This document shows, piece by piece, positions 17,210 to 27,900 of a stretch of DNA of 64,000 bases. The stretch is taken from NCBI RefSeq assembly GCF_000576555.1, contig NZ_CP007145.1, forward strand, positions 3,162,001 through 3,226,000, written 5' to 3'. The position numbers and the translations under genes are program-made. A model generated the notes under the pieces. The model saw nothing but the letters and a program-made list of their open reading frames with translations, ran no database searches and had not been told where the DNA came from. How positions within the stretch are numbered: the stretch's first letter is position 1; every line of letters starts with the position of its first letter. The stretch comes from Hymenobacter swuensis DY53 (GTDB lineage: Bacteria > Bacteroidota > Bacteroidia > Cytophagales > Hymenobacteraceae).

Positions 17210-19972
17210 TTACGCCGTGGTGTGCAGCGCCCGGAACTCGGAGGGCGACACCTGGTAGCGCGCTTTGAAGCTGGTGGAGAAGTACGAGGGCGAGGAGAAG
17301 CCCAGCTGGTAGGCCACCTCGGCAATGGTCAGCTCATCGGAGAGCAGGAGCTGACGGGCCTTAGTAAGACGGATGCCCTGGATGAAATCCGTAACGCCGG
17401 TACCCAGCACGGCCTTCACTTTGCGGTAGAGCTGCACCCGCGAAATGCCCAGGCTGCGGGCCACGTCTTCCACGTTCAGCTCGGAACGCGAAAGGTTCGC
17501 TTCCACAATGGCGGTGAGGTCGGCCAGGAATTTCTGGTCCACGCGCTGCGGGGCCACCGTGGCGGTACTCACCGACAGCTCCCGGCGGAAATGCTCCCGC
17601 TGCTTCTCCCGGTTACTGAGCAGTGTGCGGATGCTTTCCAGCAAAAACGTGGGGTTGAAGGGCTTGGTCAGGTATAGGTCGGCACCGGCCTGCACGCCTT
17701 CCACCTGCTGCTCCGAAGCGCCCCGGGCCGTAAGCAGCACCACCGGAATGTGGGAGGTGCGCCAGTCGCTTTTCAGCCGGGCCACCACTTCCAGGCCGCT
17801 CAGCTCGGGCAGCATCACGTCGCAGATAATCAGGTCGGGGATGCTGTCGGCGGCCAGCTCCAGGCCTCGGGCCCCATCAAACGCCGCACTAACCTGAAAA
17901 TGGGGCCGCAGCTTCTGCACCAGAAAGGCGTTGACTTCGGGATTGTCCTCAATGACGAGGACCAGGGCTTCGCTCCCGCTCACGGCCGCCTCGGGCTCGG
18001 GGCGCAGGGCTGGCAGCAAGTCCTCTTCCACCGAGAAGCCCAGGTTGACGGGAGCCACGGCTTCCATCGATTTCAGCTCCTGGGGCAGCTCCAGCGGCAG
18101 CGTTACCACAAACGTGCTGCCCCGGCCGGGCTGACTGGTGAACGAGAGCGTACCCTGGTGCAGCCGGGTGAGGCCCAGAGCCAAGGCCAACCCCATGCCC
18201 GAGCCCTTCGCCACCGACTGCTGCCCCTGGTAAAACCACTCGAAAATGTGGGCCCGGTCCTGCTCCGAAATACCCCGGCCGGTGTCCTCCACGCTCACGC
18301 GCACGGCGTTTTCAGCGGGCACGCGCTGCATACTCACGGTAATCTGGCCACCTTCTGGTGTGAATTTGAGGGCGTTGCTGAGCAGGTTAAAGAACACCTT
18401 ATCCAGCACGTTAGCATCGAACCAGAGCGGCAGGGCCGGCTCGGCGGGCAGAAACCGGAGCCGGATACCCTGCTGCCGGGCCGGCCGCTCAAACACGTCC
18501 ATGATTTCGCGCACAAAGGCCACCAGGTTGCCTTCGGTAGCGCGCACCGGCATCTTGCCCACGTCAATCTTGCGAAAATCCATGAGCTGATTGACCAATT
18601 GCAGCAGCCGCTGGGCGTTGCGGCGCACCAGGCCCAGGTCGTGGCGCTGGGCGGCGGGCAGGTTCGGGCCGCTGGTGAGCATTTCCTCCACCGGCCCCAG
18701 AATGAGAGTGAGCGGGGTGCGCAGCTCGTGGCTGAAGTTGGTGAAGAAGCGCAGCTTGGCCTCCGTTTCCACCCGGGCCTGCTCGGCAAAATCCTGGATC
18801 TGGTTGCGCTGCGCCCTGATTTCCTCATTCTGCAAAGCCAGCCGCCGGGTAATGCGCCGGTTGGCCCGGAAGGCCCGCCACACCAGCACGCCCAGCCCGG
18901 CCGCCCCCAGTAGGGCCGCCGCCAGCACGTAGAGCACCGTCTGCTGACTGGCATAGGTGGCCCGCTGCTGCTGCAGTAGCCGCTGCTGCCGCTGGATATC
19001 CTGCTGCTGACTGCTGAGCTTTTCGGTTTGCAGCTTCATCGTCAGCACGTTGGTGGAGTCGATAACCATCGTACTGAGCGGGTTTTCCTTCTCGAAGGAC
19101 TGGTGCTGCAGAATGCGCATGGCCGTGCGGATGGCCTCCTCCCCGCCCGGCGAATACAGCAGCGTGGAGTTGATGATACCATCCTGCACCAGCTGAATGC
19201 CGCCGTGCGGCCCCGGCAGGCCATCTACGCCCACTATGCGCACCTGCCGCTCCCGCTTCAGCTGCTTGCACACTTGGTAGGCTCCCAGCGCCAGCCGGTC
19301 GTTATGGGCAAAAATGAGGTCGACTTCGGGGTGCTGCCGTAGCACGGCGGGCAGCCGTGCCAATACCGAGGGCCGCTCCCAGTTGCTGTTCACCCGGGCC
19401 ACCAGCTGCATCCCCGGATACCCGGCCAGGGCCTGGGCGAAGCCCCGGTGCCGGTCAGTGGCGGGACTGGAGCCGGGCGCACCCAGCACTTCCAGCACTT
19501 GCCCCCGTTCCCCCAGCAGGCCGGCGGCGTAGCGGGCAGCCGTCTGGCCCACCTCCACATTGTTGCCGCCCACGTAGGCCGTGTAGAGTTTGGAGGTCGT
19601 GCGCCGGTCCAGAATCACCACCGGAATGCCCCGGTTGTACGCCTCCTCCACAATGGGCGTCACCGGCTCGGTTTCGTTGGCCGATACAATCAGCAGGTCG
19701 ATGCCTTCCTTGAGGAACTCCCGGATCTGCTGCTCCTGCAGGGCCGAGCTGTACCGCGCATCCTTCATGCGGAAGCGCACTTCAGGGTGAAAGCTCAGCT
19801 CCTTCTGCATGCCCGCCAGCATGGCCTGCCGCCAGGCGTCGCCGTTGGTGCACTGCGAGAAACCGATGGTATACTGCCGCTTCGGCGCGGCCCGCGTGCA
19901 GCCCGCCAGCCCGCCAACGCCTGCATACACACTGCAACACAACCAGAAACGAACCAAGAAGCGGATAATCAT
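17210..19972 (-). CDS. Hybrid two-component regulator with periplasmic sugar-binding sensor
   Basis: One 920-residue chain holds a whole signalling pathway. It has a signal/lipobox-like N-terminus (1-25), a type I periplasmic-binding (LacI/ribose-binding-like) sensor (about 33-312), one transmembrane helix (346-366) and a coiled linker. A histidine kinase core follows with phospho-acceptor His415 (N-F-S-H-E-L-R-T-P) and ATP-binding D-T-G-R-G-I-S and G-S-G-M-G-L, then a receiver domain with Asp718, and an AraC-type DNA-binding domain (about 815-915). The known relative BT1754 of Bacteroides thetaiotaomicron binds fructose directly with such a sensor. Lying beside a GH32/SusCD/fructokinase locus, this protein probably senses periplasmic fructose and activates the operon. 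Confidence 0.93.
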   Translation of the reverse strand: MIIRFLVRFWLCCSVYAGVGGLAGCTRAAPKRQYTIGFSQCTNGDAWRQAMLAGMQKELSFHPEVRFRMKDARYSSALQEQQIREFLKEGIDLLIVSANETEPVTPIVEEAYNRGIPVVILDRRTTSKLYTAYVGGNNVEVGQTAARYAAGLLGERGQVLEVLGAPGSSPATDRHRGFAQALAGYPGMQLVARVNSNWERPSVLARLPAVLRQHPEVDLIFAHNDRLALGAYQVCKQLKRERQVRIVGVDGLPGPHGGIQLVQDGIINSTLLYSPGGEEAIRTAMRILQHQSFEKENPLSTMVIDSTNVLTMKLQTEKLSSQQQDIQRQQRLLQQQRATYASQQTVLYVLAAALLGAAGLGVLVWRAFRANRRITRRLALQNEEIRAQRNQIQDFAEQARVETEAKLRFFTNFSHELRTPLTLILGPVEEMLTSGPNLPAAQRHDLGLVRRNAQRLLQLVNQLMDFRKIDVGKMPVRATEGNLVAFVREIMDVFERPARQQGIRLRFLPAEPALPLWFDANVLDKVFFNLLSNALKFTPEGGQITVSMQRVPAENAVRVSVEDTGRGISEQDRAHIFEWFYQGQQSVAKGSGMGLALALGLTRLHQGTLSFTSQPGRGSTFVVTLPLELPQELKSMEAVAPVNLGFSVEEDLLPALRPEPEAAVSGSEALVLVIEDNPEVNAFLVQKLRPHFQVSAAFDGARGLELAADSIPDLIICDVMLPELSGLEVVARLKSDWRTSHIPVVLLTARGASEQQVEGVQAGADLYLTKPFNPTFLLESIRTLLSNREKQREHFRRELSVSTATVAPQRVDQKFLADLTAIVEANLSRSELNVEDVARSLGISRVQLYRKVKAVLGTGVTDFIQGIRLTKARQLLLSDELTIAEVAYQLGFSSPSYFSTSFKARYQVSPSEFRALHTTA

Positions 19973-20102
19973 CCTTCGAAACTACATTTTCCATTCCAAC
20001 AAGTCCGCAACGCCGCCTTTTTTCCCCTAAACGAGTTAGGTTCCCGTTCTTTTCCTCTCTCAATTATCCTTTCGGCTAAAGCAGTTGCACAGGGGTAAAA
20101 CG

Positions 20103-20134
20103 AAAAAAGCCCTGCCGCATGCGACAAGGCTTTT
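20103..20134 (-). terminator. Intrinsic terminator of tRNA-Lys
   Basis: On the minus strand the tRNA 3' end runs straight into a hairpin: AAGCC-TTGTCG, loop CATG, CGGCAG-GGCTT, with three G-U pairs. A run of T follows. Confidence 0.8.
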
Positions 20135-20209
20135 GGTGATCCCGCTGGGATTCGAACCCAGGACCCATACATTAAAAGTGTATTGCTCTACCAGCTGAGC
20201 TACAGAATC
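20134..20209 (-). tRNA. tRNA-Lys (anticodon TTT)
   Basis: The minus strand folds as a full cloverleaf. The 7-bp acceptor stem (GATTCTG with CGGGATC) contains two G-U pairs, the D arm carries AGCTCAGCTGGTAGAGC, and the anticodon loop is CTTTTAA with anticodon TTT. The T arm is GGGTTCGAATCCC, and CCA is encoded in the DNA (20134-20136). An intrinsic terminator follows at once, and a consensus promoter lies upstream. Confidence 0.97.
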
Positions 20210-20251
20210 AGTTTCTTTGTAACCAGTGGGCGTTTCCCGCTGATTGTGGCA

Positions 20252-20282
20252 CAAAAGTAGAGGGCCAAACTTAACCGTGCAA
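20252..20282 (-). promoter_or_regulatory. Promoter of tRNA-Lys
   Basis: On the minus strand TTG (20282-20280), 20 bases, then TACTTTTG (20259-20252): an exact TTG-N20-TAnnTTTG Bacteroidota promoter. The expected start near 20246 is about 37 bases before the mature tRNA. Its -33 end nearly touches the divergent gene starting at 20288. Confidence 0.6.
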
Positions 20283-20287
20283 CTGTT

Positions 20288-21007
20288 TTGCTGAAAAAAG
20301 CGCACCTTTTTTTTCTGTTTCCGGCGGTATTTTTCCAATCCGTTCAGGCACAAAAAGTTACTCCTGCACTCCAGAAAGCCGATTCCCTGTTTCAGGCTGG
20401 TCAGGTAGAGCAATCTTATCCGCTGTACCGCCAAGCCCGCGAGCAGGTGGGCGGCGCGCAGTCAATTCGGCAGCTATTACGCATGGCATATGTTCAGGAG
20501 GGGCTCGGCCATTACCCGGCAGCCCTCTATTACCTGAGTGTAGCGCAGGCGTGGCAGCCCCAGTACAGCACATGGCGCAAAATGGTGGCGGTAGCACAGG
20601 AGCATCGCCTCACGGGCTACCCCGATACGTGGCGGCAAAACCTGGCCATTACCATTCAACGCTATTATTACCGTTTGCTGCAGGCGCTGCTGCTGCTGGC
20701 CGTGGTTGTTGGCATCTTGTTGCTATTGCGTCGGCGCACTGCTGATCGGGCCTGGTGGGCCACGTACGCGGTATACTTGCTATTAGTCGGACTGTTTCTG
20801 AACCTGCTGGCCCCCGGCCGGGTAGGGCTGGTAGCCCGGCCCCGCGTCCCGCTCATGGCCGGCCCCAGCGCCGGCTCGGCGTGGCTGACTACTGCCGCCG
20901 CCGGTGACCGGTTTGAAGTGCGGGGCCAGCAGGATATCTGGTTCCGGGTGCAGTGGCAGGGCCGCGACGCCTACATCCGCCGCCCCGATTTGCTGCTGGT
21001 AGAATAG
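20288..21007 (+). CDS. BatE-like protein: TPR region, two membrane helices, C-terminal SH3-type domain
   Basis: This 239-residue protein has a signal peptide (1-21, ending V-Q-A), a TPR-like helical part (about 25-105), two membrane helices (about 130-147 and 158-175) and a C-terminal SH3-like segment (G-D-R-F-E-V-R-G ... W-F-R-V-Q-W). This order matches BatE-type proteins of Bacteroidota aerotolerance operons, although no other bat gene is nearby. No ATG or GTG is available because a stop lies in frame at 20258-20260, so the start is TTG at 20288. The 3' end overlaps the convergent AraC-type gene by 37 bases. Confidence 0.7.
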   Translation: MLKKAHLFFLFPAVFFQSVQAQKVTPALQKADSLFQAGQVEQSYPLYRQAREQVGGAQSIRQLLRMAYVQEGLGHYPAALYYLSVAQAWQPQYSTWRKMVAVAQEHRLTGYPDTWRQNLAITIQRYYYRLLQALLLLAVVVGILLLLRRRTADRAWWATYAVYLLLVGLFLNLLAPGRVGLVARPRVPLMAGPSAGSAWLTTAAAGDRFEVRGQQDIWFRVQWQGRDAYIRRPDLLLVE

Positions 21008-21978
21008 CGGCCGGTCGACCCAGGGGTTTTGCCGGGAGCGGGGCCATCCGGTTCCGGCACTTCCACTTCGGGGCGAGCAGCGGCGGGGTAGGTTTCGTCG
21101 CGGTAGGCGCGGGCACGGTAGGCCACGGGCGAGAGGCCAGTATGCTTGCGGAAGAAACGGGTGAAGTAGCCGGAATCGGCAAACTGCAGGGTATAGGCAA
21201 TTTCTGAAATCGAGGAGGACGTGTAGACCAAATGGTTGTGGGCCCGCCGGATGGTGTTGGCATTCACGATTTCCAGGGCCGATTTACCCTTTACGGCCTG
21301 GCAGATGCGGTTCAGGTGCACAGGCGTAATGTTCAGTTCACGGGCATACTCCGAAATCTTCTTCTCGAACGGCGCGGCCCGCGCCACGCTTTTCTGAAAT
21401 TCATGGAAGTAGTGCAGGTTGCGGTTGGAGCTGCCGTCGGCCTTGTTCTGCTGGTGCTTGAGCAAACGGAATAGCTTCACGAACAATAGTTTGAAATAGG
21501 CATTGAGTGCCAGCTGCCGCTCCGGCAGCTGGGAGTGCATTTCAGCATGAATCAGCCGCTCCAGGGCCAGCAGCTCGGCAAAGCTTTCCTCATCGGTAAA
21601 CTCGGTGAGCACATACAGGCTGTTGAGCTCAATCAGGATAGAAGGACTCACCTGCAGAATCGTGTCTAGCAGGGCTTCCGCAATAGTCAAGGAACGGCCC
21701 TTTACCTGGGGGCTGAACGTGAAGCCGTGCACCGTATTGGCCGGAATCAGCACCACACAGGGCGTCTGCAGCTCCTCCGAGTCAGCACCCGCATCCAGAG
21801 AAGCCTGACCGGCTTCCAGGAAAAACAGCTGGTAGAGGTTGCCGTGCACGTGCGGCTTGAGGCCCCAGTTAGTGGCCCGGTTACGGGGTGCAATTAGTTG
21901 ACTGTAGACGTAGGTGTGGGATACCTGCGCTTTGTCGTCGCCATACAGGCCGTTATAATGAGCAATATCCTTAGGCAT
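20971..21978 (-). CDS. AraC family transcriptional regulator
   Basis: This 335-residue regulator has an N-terminal cupin-like sensing part (about 35-130, with H-V-H-G and I-P-A-N-T-V-H-G-F) and a C-terminal double helix-turn-helix (about 205-300) containing S-I-S-E-I-A-Y-T-L-Q-F and the family end motif G-L-S-P-V-A-Y-R. A Pro-rich tail of about 40 residues follows and is antisense to the end of the BatE-like gene. It lies divergent to pckA, so it might regulate that gene or itself. The effector is unknown. Confidence 0.88.
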   Translation of the reverse strand: MPKDIAHYNGLYGDDKAQVSHTYVYSQLIAPRNRATNWGLKPHVHGNLYQLFFLEAGQASLDAGADSEELQTPCVVLIPANTVHGFTFSPQVKGRSLTIAEALLDTILQVSPSILIELNSLYVLTEFTDEESFAELLALERLIHAEMHSQLPERQLALNAYFKLLFVKLFRLLKHQQNKADGSSNRNLHYFHEFQKSVARAAPFEKKISEYARELNITPVHLNRICQAVKGKSALEIVNANTIRRAHNHLVYTSSSISEIAYTLQFADSGYFTRFFRKHTGLSPVAYRARAYRDETYPAAARPEVEVPEPDGPAPGKTPGSTGRYSTSSKSGRRM

Positions 21979-22098
21979 ACGTGCGGTAAACAGGTGACAG
22001 TGTCAACTTAACAGTTTTAACAAGTAACGACACTCAAAAATGTTTGTTTTGTCCTGGTAATATACCGAAACATCTCATTCGATTCGGTGCAGCGGCGT

Positions 22099-22106
22099 TA
22101 GTTTTG
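22099..22106 (+). promoter_or_regulatory. Candidate -7 element of pckA
   Basis: TAGTTTTG matches TAnnTTTG exactly. Transcription would start near 22112, leaving a leader of about 160 bases before the chosen pckA start. No good -33 TTG is seen at the right distance. Confidence 0.4.
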
Positions 22107-22272
22107 TATAGCAATTCAGTAGCTCTTTTCCTGCTACCGCCTCCTCAGCTGACTATTGCTCGGTTGCGGTATCACAAGGAGCATGTTTTGTTTGTCCGCA
22201 TTGCGGTGGGCAGCCACCCGGCCCTCGCAACGCGGATTCCTGCCTCATTTCCCACATTTTCCTCCCACTTCT

Positions 22273-23880
<1,608 letters not shown>

Positions 23881-23899
23881 GATTGTAATACCTGAATAG

Positions 23900-23936
23900 A
23901 AAAGGCCGGCCTTCCGTAGCGGAAAGCCGGCCTTTT
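23900..23936. terminator. Bidirectional terminator between pckA and terC
   Basis: AAAAGGCCGGC (23900-23910) pairs with GCCGGCCTTTT (23926-23936). One C/A mismatch and a further TTCCG/CGGAA extend the stem to a TAG loop. A- and T-tracts flank both sides, which suits two converging genes. Confidence 0.9.
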
Positions 23937-23954
23937 GCGCGTTTTAGCGGTTTA

Positions 23955-24707
23955 TCAGCGTGCCACGCGCTGCCGCAGCCACGAGGTGAACAACGGCACT
24001 GCAAACACAGCTACCGTGAGGACAGTGAGGCCGGCTTCGGCCATTTCGCTGCTGAGGAAATGACTAAAGGGGTGCGCCGGGAAGTAGTGCTCAAACAGGG
24101 AAAGCAGCAGTTTCAGGCCCAGTAGCGCAATCACCACAAAAGCGGCTGTTTCCAGAAATGGATACCGGCCCATCAGCAGCACGAAAGCCTGCGCCACCAG
24201 CCGCATGGCCAGAATACCGATGAACACGCCGGTACAAATCAGAATCAGGTTATCGGTGAAGGCTACCACGGCAAACACGTTGTCGATGGAGAAGGCTAAG
24301 TCCATCAGCTCGATGAGGGCCACCGTAGCCCAGAACTGCCCGAAAAGCCCCAGCGTGTGGCGGTATACCCAACTCTGCTGCTTATCGACGCCCTCCTCCT
24401 CGGGGGCGTTTTTGTCGCGGAAGTGGTCGGCCGCGAGGTAGAGCAGGTACAGGCCGCCCAGGGGTTTCAGAAACCAGATTTCGACCAGATACGAGGCAAA
24501 CAGAATGCAGATTCCCCGAAATACATAGGCCCCGATGATACCATAGCGAAGAGCTTTTTTGCGCTGTTCCTTGGGCAGGTCGCCCACCATGGTAGCCAGT
24601 ACGGCCGCGTTATCCACGGAAAGCAGGCTTTCGATGATGATGAGGTTGCCGACCACCGCCAGGGCCGCTAGCGGATTATCGAGGATTTGTTGGAGGTGTT
24701 GATTCAT
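23955..24707 (-). CDS. TerC/YkoY family integral membrane protein
   Basis: This 250-residue membrane protein has about seven helices. The two conserved acidic membrane motifs of the family are present: S-V-D-N-A with Asp32/Asn33 and S-I-D-N-V with Asp142/Asn143. TerC/YkoY proteins are implicated in metal (often manganese) export during membrane-protein metalation and in tellurite resistance. It appears monocistronic, ending at the terminator shared with pckA. The ~200-base leader was checked for a yybP-ykoY manganese riboswitch and none was recognised. Confidence 0.9.
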   Translation of the reverse strand: MNQHLQQILDNPLAALAVVGNLIIIESLLSVDNAAVLATMVGDLPKEQRKKALRYGIIGAYVFRGICILFASYLVEIWFLKPLGGLYLLYLAADHFRDKNAPEEEGVDKQQSWVYRHTLGLFGQFWATVALIELMDLAFSIDNVFAVVAFTDNLILICTGVFIGILAMRLVAQAFVLLMGRYPFLETAAFVVIALLGLKLLLSLFEHYFPAHPFSHFLSSEMAEAGLTVLTVAVFAVPLFTSWLRQRVAR

Positions 24708-24856
24708 ACCAGAGAAAAAAGGGCGCGTGGCAGCTTCCCGCTACCACGGCGGCCGCGCGGCTTGTACGCCACCGGGCCGCCCGAAGATATACTTTATCGG
24801 TGGGTCGGGGTTGGGCTGACTGGCTCCGAAATACGCCAGCAAGATGAAGCGAAGCA

Positions 24857-24892
24857 CAAAAAAAGGCTCCTCCTGCGAAGGAAGAGCCTTTT
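24857..24892. terminator. Terminator downstream of the M36 peptidase gene
   Basis: AGGCTC (24864-24869) pairs with GAGCCT (24884-24889), extended by TCCT/AGGA around a GCGA loop. A run of A on the left and T on the right make it usable from either strand. It lies 28 bases after the peptidase stop. Confidence 0.85.
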
Positions 24893-24919
24893 TTGAGTTA
24901 TCAGACAATCTGGGGCGGA

Positions 24920-27900
24920 CTACTCCCGCACCACGCGCAGGACCATCCGTTGCCCGTTCGGGAACTGAGCCTGCACCAGATACAGGCCGGCCGGCAGAGC
25001 AGCCGTCTGGGGCCAGGTGATGGTGGTGGTACCGGCCGCTACAGTGTTCAGTTGCTGCCGGTGCAGCAAACGACCGGTAGCATCGGTGAGCACCAGCACA
25101 AGGCCGGGCTGGGCGACGGGCGACGAGAGAACCAGCCGCACGCCTTCGGCTCCGAAGGGAGTTGGTACGGCTGACATCAACAGGCCGTTTTTAGCTTGCT
25201 GGGCGCTGAGCGGACCGGCGGGCGTCAGGAAAATAGGAGTCTGATACGAGCCAGCCAGGGCGTTTGCATTGGTAAACAGTTGTACCTGCTGAATACCACC
25301 ACAACCGTTTATCACCTGAATGTCATCTACATACCAGCCCTCATAAGCCGTTCCCTCATCTGACTGGGCCTGGAAACGTAGCCGAATAGTCTGGCCGCTG
25401 AAAGACGACAGATTGAGCGTAGTGCGAATGAACGCCGCCGAGCCGGTTTCCGTGGACGAGATACCCGAGAAACAGGGCTTATTTGGCGAAGCCGTAGAGG
25501 CATCGAACACGGAATTGTAGCCGTTCTGGAGGAAGTATGGGGCCGCGTCGATCCAGGTGGCCCCGTTATCAGTGGAAATAGCCACCATGCCGCCATCATA
25601 CGAGGGCTCCGTGTTGTAGTAATGGTAGAACGACAGCAGGGAGAAGCCTACTGGCGTGAATGCCGCCGAAGTAAGCGTGGCATCAGAAGGGGTAATGGGC
25701 TCAACAGCCTTCCAGGAAGTGGAGCCGCTATACGCCCGGGCGGTGCTGGGTGCCCAGCTGCTGCTACCGGTCAGTACGGCCGGCGTGAAGCCTCCCACGG
25801 TGTTGGTTTCGCGGTTGTCATTCACTACCGTAGTCGTGTTGCAGCCTTTACCGGCCGCCGTTACGGCCTGAATCTGGAACGTGCGCGTCTGGCCGGGCGT
25901 GAAAGCCAGGTTGGCAAACGTGACGGTATTGTTGCTCCCCAACGTACCGCTGCTGGTGCTGCTTACGTAGCTCAGATCAGCCGGCAGTTGCGCCTTGATA
26001 GAGTAAGGAGCCTGCTGGGCCTGACACTCGCAGGTAGCTGAGATATTGATGGCAAGCTGGTTACCTGTCAGCAGCTCGGTGTTTTTGCTCAGGCGTACGC
26101 CGGGCAGGTCAAAGGCAGCCGTTTGATCGGTGGCGCTGGTGGAAAGTCCCTGAACAGCGCTGGCGCCCATACCTCGACGGGCAAATGCACTCCAGATCAG
26201 ACAGTGGTACCGACCATTGTACAATAGGGAGTCGGCGGCCAGAATAGCATCACGTGAATCGAGGAAACCCGGCTGGCAGGGCTGCAGCTTCATGCCCTGC
26301 ATCACCAGCTGGAGCGCAATGGCGTTGCCGCCGGTGCTGGTACCGGTGTATAGGTTCGGCTCGATCCGGCCCTGCTGCTGGATCAGGGCCCAGGTCATAT
26401 CCCACAGCGCAGCGCACCATACCTCGCCAATGGCGTGCGACTCGGGGCTGGTAGCAACGTTGCTGTAAGTAAGCGGATTGATGCTCAAACTGGTAGAGTA
26501 CGGGTACCGACGAATGCCGCCGCCTGCAGGTGCTTGCCCGGAGGCGTACGTGCCCACAGCCCGGCTCGTGGGGCCATCGGTTAGCTGGGCAGTTTGCCAG
26601 TTGGTGGTCAGCATCAGGGCCAGATAATCACTCCAGCCTTCGCCGCCCTGCTCGGCATTGCCGAGGCAACTGGCGTTGGCGGGGCCGCCCGTGAGGCGGT
26701 TCGACACACCGTGGCCGTACTCGTGCACCACAATGCCGTTGTCAAAATCACCATCCAGCTGCGGCGCGGGCAGACTGATGGTAAGGCTTACAGTGGCGCC
26801 ATTGGTCAGCTGGGTGGCCAGCAGGTTACCGTCGGTGGTAGAAACCATGACGGCCGGAATAGTTATGGCGTTGTTGGTGCCGCCCATAGCTACTGGGGCA
26901 CCAGCATTATTCACCATAATAACGGCCCGGGCTCCGGCGTTCTGCGCGTTCAACACCTTATCGGTGTAATTGCAGGTGCCCCGGTAAATGAGGGCTATTT
27001 TACCGGTGAGCGTGGTAGATGAAGGGGAAGTACACGCCAGATGGGAAGCCGGGTTGCCGGGGTCGTTATAGAACACCAAGTCGCCGGTTACGGGGCCGGT
27101 GCTGACAAGCTTGTTGCTGGTGCTGAAGGCACTTTCCACGGTGGTGTAGCTGCCGGCCACGGGGGCGGGGGCTGTTACCGTCAGGTTGCGGCTGGCGGGC
27201 GCGCTCCACAGAAACATCTGCATCCGGCCCGACGCTCCGTCGGGCGGGGTGCTGAAGTTGGCGTTGTTGACGCCGTTGCCATCCTGCGCTTCGGCCCGCA
27301 CATGGTCCTGCCCGGTGCCACCGCGCCCGATGTTATCCGTCTGGAAGTTGCCGGCCGGTTCAGTAAATCCATACTGGTACAGGACATCGTGCACGATGTT
27401 GTTCCAGTAGAACAGGTTTACGGTAGCTGCCCGGCGGTTTTTACCCAGCTGCGGACTGAACGCAAAATCGGGCACGTAGTCGAACACCAGGGAGCTGGCG
27501 GAGGCGCCGGTGGAGGCCGCGAACCGGCCGGGAGCATTCGTTTTCAGGCTATCATCGTAGGCCCACACGTTGTTGCCGCGCGTATCGGCAAAATCGGTGC
27601 TGCCGTTGAAGTGCCAGCCGTGCGTGGTGGCGTTGTTGCCGCCCCCTGCTTTCAGCCACGGCGACGACTCAGTTTGCAGTCGGCTACTACCCGGGCTTTC
27701 CTGCGGATAGGGTATTACATAGTAAGTAGCCGGGGTAACGGCCGCAATTCCTACCGTACCGATAGGCTGCCAAGCGGCGGGGCGGGCGGCACTAGCGGTG
27801 GCTGCTGCCGGAGCCTTACGGGCCACTGTCTCATGTACCGTCCAGTTATCCTGATCCAGTACCTGTCCCGTGGCCGCATCTACCCGGATGTTGAGCCAGT

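Noticed and set aside
20134..20209. tRNA-Lys as an integration site of a mobile element
   Set aside because: No integrase, no duplicated tRNA 3' end and no foreign-looking genes lie next to it.
20060..20434. Open frame of 124 codons on the minus strand over the tRNA-Lys gene
   Set aside because: Its middle is the translation of the tRNA itself, a well-known false protein pattern, and the flanks are the tRNA promoter and terminator.
24708..24856. yybP-ykoY manganese riboswitch upstream of terC
   Set aside because: The leader was read on the minus strand for the conserved loops of that riboswitch and none were recognised.
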